The notes beneath the pieces are model-generated. The model saw nothing but the letters and a program-made list of their open reading frames with translations. It did not search any database and was not told the origin of the DNA. From contig JAAZYX010000021.1 of NCBI GenBank assembly GCA_014239435.1, positions 38,929 to 102,928 on the forward strand: DNA of 64,000 nucleotides, read 5' to 3'. Numbering within the stretch: the first letter of the stretch is position 1; the number at the start of each line of letters is the position of its first letter. Positions 58,154 to 64,000 of the stretch are shown one piece after another. The stretch comes from Fidelibacterota bacterium (GTDB lineage Bacteria; Fidelibacterota; Marinisomatia; Marinisomatales; TCS55). A program made the translations under genes and the position numbers.

Positions 58154-58154
58154 T

Positions 58155-58186
58155 CCGTGAAAGATTGGAAATGAATCACGGTTTTT
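58155..58186 (+). terminator. Terminator after pnp
   Basis: Stem CCGTGA / TCACGG (58155-58160 / 58176-58181), 15-nt loop, then TTTTT. It ends the rimP-pnp operon transcript. Confidence 0.65.
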
Positions 58187-58235
58187 GTTAATCGGTTATC
58201 ATTTTTGATCTTTCATTCTTTGTGATATCAGGATT

Positions 58236-59660
58236 ATGTCTAAACGCATTTCAATCAATCCAAATCTGATTGAATTGGACTACGCCGTACGAGGGAAAAT
58301 TCCTCAACGCGCGGCGGAAATGGAAAGGGAAGGCCGTTCAACCATTCCCTGCAACATCGGTAATCCTCAAGCACTTGGTCAAAAACCCATTACCTTTTAT
58401 AGACAGGTCTTAAGCCTGCTCGAATATCCAACTTTCATTTCCAGGGAACGTACCATCAAAAATCAGATCCAATCTGAAACGGTGCCTATTGAAACTTTTT
58501 CCGATACGATTTTAGATTACGCCGATGAATTCCTCGGAGAACTAAAAACCGGAACCGGCGCCTATACCGAAAGCAAAGGGCCACTTTTTATTCGAGAAGC
58601 CATTTCCAATTTTATTGATAAAAGAGATGGCGCTGATGTTACTAATGGCCAACTCTCTAACCCGGACAACATCTTTTTAACGAATGGTGCAAGCGATGCA
58701 GTGCGGCGCATCCTCGAAATACTCATCACGGATAAAAATGACGGCATTATGATTCCGATCCCTCAATATCCTTTGTATTCTGCTACAATTAAAAGAAGCG
58801 GCGGAACGCAGATTAACTATTATCCCGATGAAGATATGGATTGGCTGCTCAATGAAGAAATTTTAGAAGAATCCTTCACAGAAGCCGAAAAATTTGGAAT
58901 AAATACAAAAGCTATCGTCGTAATCAATCCAGGGAATCCAACCGGATCCATCTTGGATGAAGACAGCATCAACCTTGTATTAGATTTTGCCGAAAAGCAT
59001 AATCTTGCTGTTATAGCGGATGAAGTGTATCAGGATAATTTGTATGGCGGAAGCTTTACTTCCTTTGCAGCTGCAACTGGGGTGAGGGATATTCTTCTTT
59101 TCAGTCTTCATAGCACGTCTAAAGGATTCCACGGCGAATGCGGACATCGGGGAGGATATGTTGAGATTCGGAGTAATCCTGAAGTGACTGATGATGGATT
59201 GAAACTATTAGATATATTCCTAAAACAAGCATCCGTAAGTCTTTGCTCAAATACCATAGGCCAATGCCTCACCTATATGATGGTGAATCCGCTACAGAAT
59301 GAAACAGAAGATTCGTATAAGTATGAAACTGAAAAAGCCGCTATTCTAAACGATTTGAATACTAAAGCTTACATGATAAAATCTGCGTTTAAGGAAATGC
59401 TAGGTGTTGAATGTTTTGGGCGAACAGGTGCAATGTACCTATTTCCCAGATTAAATAACATTCCTGCCGGTAAAGACGATTTCGATTATTGCATGGAATT
59501 GTTGGAAGCGACAGGATTATGCACAGTGAACGGAGCAGGATTTGGGCAGAAGAATGGAACGCATCATTTACGGATTGCATTTTTGCCGCCGAAAGAAAGT
59601 CTGGAAACTGTACTTCCGAAGTGGATCCAATTCAATAATCAATATATTTCTAAATCCTAA
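58236..59660 (+). CDS. Alanine-type aminotransferase (class I/II, PLP)
   Basis: The protein has 474 residues. PLP fold markers: GNPQALGQKPITFYRQVLSL early (the alanine/tyrosine aminotransferase start), GAYTESKGPLFIREAI, NPGNPTGSILDEDS, and the Schiff-base Lys in SLHSTSKGFHGECGHRGGY. This matches alanine aminotransferase of the eukaryote-like group, interconverting alanine and pyruvate with 2-oxoglutarate; glyoxylate may also be accepted. Substrate is inferred from the family. Confidence 0.88.
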   Translation: MSKRISINPNLIELDYAVRGKIPQRAAEMEREGRSTIPCNIGNPQALGQKPITFYRQVLSLLEYPTFISRERTIKNQIQSETVPIETFSDTILDYADEFLGELKTGTGAYTESKGPLFIREAISNFIDKRDGADVTNGQLSNPDNIFLTNGASDAVRRILEILITDKNDGIMIPIPQYPLYSATIKRSGGTQINYYPDEDMDWLLNEEILEESFTEAEKFGINTKAIVVINPGNPTGSILDEDSINLVLDFAEKHNLAVIADEVYQDNLYGGSFTSFAAATGVRDILLFSLHSTSKGFHGECGHRGGYVEIRSNPEVTDDGLKLLDIFLKQASVSLCSNTIGQCLTYMMVNPLQNETEDSYKYETEKAAILNDLNTKAYMIKSAFKEMLGVECFGRTGAMYLFPRLNNIPAGKDDFDYCMELLEATGLCTVNGAGFGQKNGTHHLRIAFLPPKESLETVLPKWIQFNNQYISKS

Positions 59661-59758
59661 ACCCACTCAATATATTGAAATCATCCTCAGTATAAATTTC
59701 AGTTGTAATAGGTTACTATCCGCATTAATATAAAGTATTAGTTGAAGTAAAATAATCC

Positions 59759-60142
59759 ATGAGCCCCAACTCAATTCCCATTAAGAAACTGTATTATTCT
59801 ATCGGTGAAGTCAGCAAAATCACTGAATTAAAACAATATGTCCTCAGATATTGGGAAACCGAATTCAAACAACTCAAACCTTCAAAAAACAGGGCCGGCA
59901 ATCGCATTTATCGTCAGCAGGATATTGATCTAATCCTTGATATTAAAGATTTACTTTATAAACAGAAATTCACGATTGCTGGGGCAAGAGACAAGCTGAA
60001 GTCTGATTCCGCAAAACCTTCTCTTGAAAAAACTACTTCTGAAAAAGAAACCGTTACTTCCGACTCAAGTCCAGTTTCTGCAGATACTCTTCTTGCGCTA
60101 AAGCATGAACTTGAATCTATTCTTGAGGACCTTCGGAAATAA
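59759..60142 (+). CDS. MerR-family transcriptional regulator
   Basis: The protein has 127 residues. The N-terminal winged helix YYSIGEVSKITELKQYVLRY, followed by WETEFKQLKPSKNRAGNR and YRQQDIDLILDIKDLLY, is the MerR type that lacks the long effector domain. The C-terminal 45 residues are a Ser/Glu-rich stretch ending in a short helix. It is similar to small MerR proteins found next to housekeeping genes; the target is unknown. It ends 3 bp before tRNA-Pro(GGG). Confidence 0.85.
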   Translation: MSPNSIPIKKLYYSIGEVSKITELKQYVLRYWETEFKQLKPSKNRAGNRIYRQQDIDLILDIKDLLYKQKFTIAGARDKLKSDSAKPSLEKTTSEKETVTSDSSPVSADTLLALKHELESILEDLRK

Positions 60143-60145
60143 ATT

Positions 60146-60219
60146 CGGAACGTGGCGCAGTCCGGTAGCGCACTGCAATGGGGTTGCAGGGGTCGCAGGT
60201 TCAAATCCTGTCGTTCCGA
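60146..60219 (+). tRNA. tRNA-Pro(GGG)
   Basis: Acceptor CGGAACG pairs with CGTTCCG and the discriminator is A. The anticodon stem CTGCA / TGCAG encloses ATGGGGT, anticodon GGG. The T arm is GCAGGTTCAAATCCTGT. C1-G72 rather than G1 is normal for bacterial tRNA-Pro. Confidence 0.94.
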
Positions 60220-60236
60220 CATTTGTTAACTAATTT

Positions 60237-60266
60237 TTGTAATTTCTTTAACCTTTTCAATACAAT
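60237..60266 (+). promoter_or_regulatory. Promoter candidate for the His-rich sorted protein
   Basis: TTGTAA (60237-60242), an 18-bp spacer, then TACAAT (60261-60266). It lies 49 bp before the start codon at 60315, in the 95-bp gap after tRNA-Pro(GGG). Confidence 0.35.
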
Positions 60267-60314
60267 TGTGTCAAATTCGAAACAAATAAACACAAATCCA
60301 AAAGGAGTACACCC

Positions 60315-61343
60315 TTGAAACAAATACTAATAAACACTTTTCTTCCTCTTTTCATTGTCGGTTTGACTGGACTGTCAGCACAAGGTCATGGCGGCCACGG
60401 TGGAAATGGTGGACACGGAGGTGGACATGGGAATGGACATGGTGGACATCATCCAACTGTTGACACTTTAACTACGACGGGTACGGCTATTGTTATTAGC
60501 GATACCGGTCATTGCTTTATTCATACACGGTATTTTTTGGATTCAGATGGAAATGATACTATTGATTTAGCCTTAAAATTTGGCCCGGAAAGTTATGAAC
60601 CTGAAAGCGCTGCAGTGCGCCCTTCCAACGGTGATGAAATTTCTGTTACAGGACGAGTTGTTACGCGAAGAGGACATTCTAAAATGAAAGTATGGACTCT
60701 CAACGATATGGAATGGGTCAATCCTGACAGCGGCTATGGAGTACATAATGTCGGCGGCTGGGAAGACAATATAGATTCAGTTTCGGTTACCGGTACTATT
60801 ATTGCTGAATCGGATTCAGTGCATGATAGAACACGGTACTTTCTCGACTCAGACAACGATGCATTAGCAGACTATAGACTCAGGTTACGTTATTGGCTGC
60901 ACACAGACTCATCAGCAACTGCCCCTGAAGGCGGCGAAAGCGTTTCCATTGAAGGTTGGGCTCTCGACTGCGAAGTAGGAACAGATAAACTTTGGGTAGT
61001 ATCAATGGAAGGTTACAATGATGAAAATCAGCAATTGGGTACAGAAAATGAAATCTTTGCAACTGAATTCAAGCTTTCCGCAACCAATTACCCCAATCCA
61101 TTTAATCCGGCGACGACTATTTCCTATTGGGTTCCTAAAGCCGGGGATGTAAGTGTTACAATATTTGATATGCTCGGCCATGAAATTAAAACACTGGCTG
61201 TAGGATTTCATTCATCTGGCACACACCGCGTTTCCTGGAATGCGACCAATACCGTAGGGAAACCGGTTTCCGGCGGGGTATATTTCTATGTGATTCATTC
61301 CGGAAATACGACTGTAAAGGAAAAAATGATATTCCTTAAATAA
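60315..61343 (+). CDS. Exported His/Gly-rich protein with duplicated module and sorting domain
   Basis: The protein has 342 residues from TTG, preceded by AAAGGAG. A signal peptide (cut near LSAQG) is followed by about 20 residues of Gly-His repeats (GHGGHGGNGG type), a likely metal-binding patch. Two related OB-like modules follow (about residues 52-133 and 150-236), both with TGTxIxxSD, an H-x-RTRYFLDSDxD-like run and a GDEISVTG/GESVSIEG strand. The C-terminal 80 residues are the sorting domain (NYPNPFNPATTISYWVPKA, ending KEKMIFLK). It is probably an outer-surface metal-binding protein. Confidence 0.8.
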   Translation: MKQILINTFLPLFIVGLTGLSAQGHGGHGGNGGHGGGHGNGHGGHHPTVDTLTTTGTAIVISDTGHCFIHTRYFLDSDGNDTIDLALKFGPESYEPESAAVRPSNGDEISVTGRVVTRRGHSKMKVWTLNDMEWVNPDSGYGVHNVGGWEDNIDSVSVTGTIIAESDSVHDRTRYFLDSDNDALADYRLRLRYWLHTDSSATAPEGGESVSIEGWALDCEVGTDKLWVVSMEGYNDENQQLGTENEIFATEFKLSATNYPNPFNPATTISYWVPKAGDVSVTIFDMLGHEIKTLAVGFHSSGTHRVSWNATNTVGKPVSGGVYFYVIHSGNTTVKEKMIFLK

Positions 61344-61366
61344 TATAGTATTTGATGCAATAAAAG

Positions 61367-61391
61367 AGCCTCCAGAAATGGGGGCTTTTTT
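61367..61391 (+). terminator. Terminator after the His-rich protein gene
   Basis: Stem AGCCTCC / GGGGGCT (61367-61373 / 61380-61386) with one T-G pair and loop AGAAAT, followed by TTTTTT. Confidence 0.8.
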
Positions 61392-61434
61392 ATTTTAAGG
61401 ATACCTTGTTGTTAACCTAATTTTCATCCACGTC

Positions 61435-62151
61435 ATGAATATATTTTCAGACCCTTCCTTCGTTCAAATATCATTGGTTCTGCTTGTCCTTATCGGGATT
61501 GCGGCATATGTAAGGCAATTCAAGGCCATAGCGGGACTCGTCTTCGTTTATGTGGTGTACATTGTTGTAAACGGCACATTTTTCACATACGACCAACCAG
61601 GGGGAAATCAAGACTATTCTGAGGTAAGTGGTATTGACAATGTCTCGGTGCATCCAGAAAATTCAAAGGAGTCATCCCGAGAACCATTCATAAAAGTTCA
61701 AAGGGAAGAACAGAATCAAAAGATGGTAGAATATCCAAAAGAATCAGTCTCTGGGAAGCTGTCCCAAAAACAGGTTGTACCCGAAAAAGATTCTGTATCA
61801 ACACTCCTTCAAATCCAAACAATGGTCACGTGTAGCAATGTATTTGTTGAAACACGCACTCCGGAAGAAATTGGAATTGTGTTTCCGGATTCTATAGGAA
61901 AGGTGTATTGTTTTACAATGGTTCAAAATCTGGGATCCATTCAGTCGGTCACGCATGAATGGTCATTTGAAGGGAATACAATTTCCATTATTCCAATGGA
62001 GATAGGAAGATCTCACTATTGGCGGTCGTGGAGTTATCAAACGATTCAATCTCACAAAACAGGAAATTGGACAGTAACATTTCGAGATAATTTAGGTGAT
62101 TCCTTGGCGTCTGTACATTTTACTATTGTTAAAGCTGATTCCGACATTTGA
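61435..62151 (+). CDS. DUF2914 domain protein
   Basis: The protein has 238 residues. Two N-terminal membrane helices (VQISLVLLVLIGIAAYV; AGLVFVYVVYIVVNG) precede a polar linker and a C-terminal DUF2914 domain (about residues 130-235) with CFTMVQNLGSIQSVTHEWS, a RSHYWRSWSYQ segment and GNWTVTFRDNLGDSL. DUF2914 is a beta-rich domain of unknown role, often at the cell envelope. It overlaps the next frame's TTG by 4 bp. Confidence 0.8.
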   Translation: MNIFSDPSFVQISLVLLVLIGIAAYVRQFKAIAGLVFVYVVYIVVNGTFFTYDQPGGNQDYSEVSGIDNVSVHPENSKESSREPFIKVQREEQNQKMVEYPKESVSGKLSQKQVVPEKDSVSTLLQIQTMVTCSNVFVETRTPEEIGIVFPDSIGKVYCFTMVQNLGSIQSVTHEWSFEGNTISIIPMEIGRSHYWRSWSYQTIQSHKTGNWTVTFRDNLGDSLASVHFTIVKADSDI

Positions 62152-62159
62152 AAGTTTTC

Positions 62160-63089
62160 ATGAAACATATTTATTTCCTTTTAATCTTTTTCTGCTCTTG
62201 CGGAGATAGGGTCAGCTATTCCGAAATCCCAATTGTGTGGATTCAGGAAGAAAAGTTCAATAAAGAATTATCAGATGGAATGGCGGTGTATTCTGGCACA
62301 AACGAGTCTATACCACTCAAAGTATGGTATGGAATAATCGATCGGCCAGATTCATTGTTTGATGTGAGAGGTCTTTTGTCCAATGATGAGGACAAGAGAG
62401 AAACTCCAACACAATTTCTGCAACGTACTGGAGCGGAACTTGTCATTAATGCCGGATATTTCAGAATGGATAAAAATCCAACGAACCATGTGGGATTTCT
62501 TTATCTATCCAACAAGATGATTGAACGTCCATTTTCTACACTTTTGAGATGGAACAGGCGCTATCGAACTGCGAGAGGTGCATTCGGAATTTCAGAATTA
62601 GGCAGGGGAGAAATTGCGTGGTCGTACAGTCGAAATGATTCACTATTTCAGTGGGATGACCCAACGCCAAACGAACCCAATCATCCCGTAAAATCACTGG
62701 ATTTTACATCAGCAGAATATTGGCCTGTACGCGATGCTGTCCAAGCCGGACCGGTTTTATTGAAAGATGGGAAAATAAATATCACTGCAGATGAAGAATT
62801 ATTCTTCAATACAAAAATTCCGGACATACATCCGAGGTCTGCAGTCGGAATAGATAATCACGGCAATATAATTCTATGCGTTGTTGACGGAAGGCAAATG
62901 GAAAGTAGGGGAGTGGATTTAAATGAGCTTGCTATTATTATGAGAGATATCGGTTGCGTGGATGCTTTAAATCTGGACGGCGGCGGCTCCAGCGCTATGG
63001 TTGTAAAAGGAAAACTTATTAACCGACCTGTAGGTATGGTTTCCGAAAGGGAAGTCATGTCCGCAATTGGTGTTTTCTCAAGGGAGTAA
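62160..63089 (+). CDS. Phosphodiester glycosidase (NAGPA) family protein
   Basis: The protein has 309 residues from ATG 62160 (TTG 62148 also possible). The N-terminal signal ends in FCSC, a plausible lipobox. NAGPA-family motifs: ELVINAGYFRMDKNPTNH, IHPRSAVGIDNHGNI and CVDALNLDGGGSSAMVVKG. The human relative uncovers mannose-6-phosphate; bacterial relatives act on cell-envelope or wall-linked sugars. The substrate here is unknown. Confidence 0.85.
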   Translation: MKHIYFLLIFFCSCGDRVSYSEIPIVWIQEEKFNKELSDGMAVYSGTNESIPLKVWYGIIDRPDSLFDVRGLLSNDEDKRETPTQFLQRTGAELVINAGYFRMDKNPTNHVGFLYLSNKMIERPFSTLLRWNRRYRTARGAFGISELGRGEIAWSYSRNDSLFQWDDPTPNEPNHPVKSLDFTSAEYWPVRDAVQAGPVLLKDGKINITADEELFFNTKIPDIHPRSAVGIDNHGNIILCVVDGRQMESRGVDLNELAIIMRDIGCVDALNLDGGGSSAMVVKGKLINRPVGMVSEREVMSAIGVFSRE

Positions 63090-63091
63090 AT

Positions 63092-63706
63092 ATGAATTGG
63101 GTTCGGAAAATATATGACTGGATGCTGCGATGGGCGGACACACCTTATGGTCCGATAGCCCTCTTTTTCTTGGCGCTTGCAGAATCATCCTTTTTTCCAA
63201 TTCCTCCAGATGCGCTTCTCATTGCGCTTGCACTCGGCGTGCGCACGAAGTCATTCAAATTTGCATTTTTATGTTCTGCCGGATCAGTGATTGGTGCACT
63301 CATTGGCTACGGAATCGGGCATTATCTTTGGTGGAATGGACACAGTGATTTTTCTGGTCTTGCAGTATTTTTCTTTGATCATATTCCGGGATTTTCAGAA
63401 TCTATTTTCTATTCCATTCAATCTAAATTTGAGGCATGGAATTTTTGGATTGTCTTTACAGCCGGGTTCACACCGATACCCTTCAAAGTTTTTACAATTT
63501 CAGCCGGTGCTTTTGATGTAAATGTTTGGATGTTTTTAATTGCATCAACCGTCAGCCGATCGGCCCGATTTTTCCTCGTAGGTTGGCTCATCTGGAAATA
63601 TGGCGATCCGATCAGAGAATTTATTGATAAATATTTTAATCTGATCGCCATTGCATTTACCATTTTACTCATTGGCGGATTTATCCTCATAAAATACCTC
63701 ATATAA
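63092..63706 (+). CDS. DedA/YqaA-family membrane protein
   Basis: The protein has 204 residues with about five hydrophobic segments. SSFFPIPPDALLIALALG near residue 31 and FTAGFTPIPFKVFTISAGA near 127 are the paired G-P-containing re-entrant loops of the VTT/DedA (SNARE-associated Golgi) fold. Family members act as polyprenyl or phospholipid carriers. It starts 2 bp after the NAGPA stop, probably in the same transcript. Confidence 0.88.
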   Translation: MNWVRKIYDWMLRWADTPYGPIALFFLALAESSFFPIPPDALLIALALGVRTKSFKFAFLCSAGSVIGALIGYGIGHYLWWNGHSDFSGLAVFFFDHIPGFSESIFYSIQSKFEAWNFWIVFTAGFTPIPFKVFTISAGAFDVNVWMFLIASTVSRSARFFLVGWLIWKYGDPIREFIDKYFNLIAIAFTILLIGGFILIKYLI

Positions 63707-63751
63707 GGCTTCTTACTCGTTAGGGAATACACTTAGATTTGACGTCATTTT

Positions 63752-63826
63752 CGGGGTGTAGCGCAGCCCGGTTAGCGCGCGTCGTTCGGGACGACGAGGT
63801 CGGAGGTTCAAATCCTCTCACCCCGA
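63752..63826 (+). tRNA. tRNA-Pro(CGG)
   Basis: Acceptor CGGGGTG pairs with CACCCCG and the discriminator is A. The anticodon stem CGTCG / CGACG encloses TTCGGGA, anticodon CGG (codon CCG). The T arm is GGAGGTTCAAATCCTCT. Confidence 0.94.
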
Positions 63827-64000
63827 CACAAAAAGTGATAGACGACGAGGTCGTCCCGAGTTTACATCGGGATCACCCCGACACAAAAAGTGATAGACGA
63901 CGAGGTCGTCCCGAGTTTACATCGGGATCACCCCGACACAAAAAGTGATAGACGACGAGGTCGTCCCGAGTTTACATCGGGATCACCCCGACACAAATAA
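63819..64000 (+). repeat. 55-bp tandem repeat containing the tRNA-Pro 3' acceptor end
   Basis: Three complete 55-bp units (from 63819, 63874 and 63929) and the start of a fourth (63984) are visible. Each begins CACCCCGACACA, identical to the tRNA-Pro acceptor 3' strand and trailer, and contains two hairpins: GACGAC-GAG-GTCGTC and TCCCGA-GTTTACA-TCGGGA. The latter is the shape of a T arm. The array runs to the window edge. Confidence 0.85.

Noticed and set aside
63819..64000. CRISPR-like regular repeats
   Set aside because: Units are directly contiguous with no unique spacers, start within a tRNA, and no cas genes are near.
1..64000. Mobile elements or prophage
   Set aside because: No transposase, integrase, terminal inverted repeats or phage genes were found; tRNA genes lack attached integrases.

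Overview
The window looks like an ordinary chromosomal segment of a Gram-negative bacterium of the FCB/Marinimicrobia-like sort. Three secreted proteins (382-6513, 27197-31435, 60315-61343) end in the YPNPFNP-type C-terminal domain of the type IX secretion (Por) or FlgD-like sorting family. There are lipoproteins, a TolC/MacA/MacB-type efflux set and a FecR-porin. Base composition is moderately AT-rich and gene density is high, with many 4-bp start/stop overlaps. I see no phage, transposase, integrase or CRISPR array. The exact phylum is an inference from the sorting domains and gene style.

Layout. 1-6513 is a giant Ig-repeat surface protein whose frame is broken by one TAA. 6510-9925 holds a TPR lipoprotein, tadA and two glycosyltransferases. 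10003-13315 holds tRNA-Ser, a thioesterase and a FAD/Fe-S oxidase. 13390-17867 holds a FecR-domain porin, a small membrane protein, a SelW-like selenoprotein with an in-frame UGA and a SECIS-like hairpin, and envelope or coiled-coil proteins of unknown role. 17939-18560 holds tRNA-derived tandem repeats, tRNA-Ala and the long-type SRP RNA. 18596-25318 is a packed genome-maintenance and phospholipid run: dnaX, recR, pgsA, pgpA, cinA, thpR, recA, recX. 25344-27089 is a degenerate PurL paralogue. 27197-31435 is a BNR/PKD secreted protein.

The minus strand from 40046 down to 31438 carries an alanine/sodium symporter, then tolC, an HlyD/MacA adaptor, a LolD/MacB-like ATPase, two MacB/FtsX permeases and an inositol monophosphatase. 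The plus strand from 40089 carries comEC, an RNase HII-YraN fusion, lepB, a cluster of unknown envelope or coiled-coil genes (one with an in-frame TGA), a DUF309 gene and, after tRNA-Leu (minus strand), gpsA. After tRNA-Arg and a YfgM-like protein comes the classical rimP-nusA-infB-rbfA-truB-ribF-rpsO-pnp translation/RNA operon. The end carries an alanine-type aminotransferase, a MerR-family regulator, tRNA-Pro(GGG), a His-rich sorted protein, DUF2914, NAGPA and DedA/YqaA proteins, tRNA-Pro(CGG) and a 55-bp tandem repeat running to the window edge.

The most noteworthy observations are: the unannotated selenoprotein; intrinsic terminators written inside coding sequence (recX, pgsA and the suhB 3' end); tandem repeats built from pieces of the adjacent tRNA genes; a PurL paralogue that has lost its catalytic motifs; and the RNase HII-YraN fusion.
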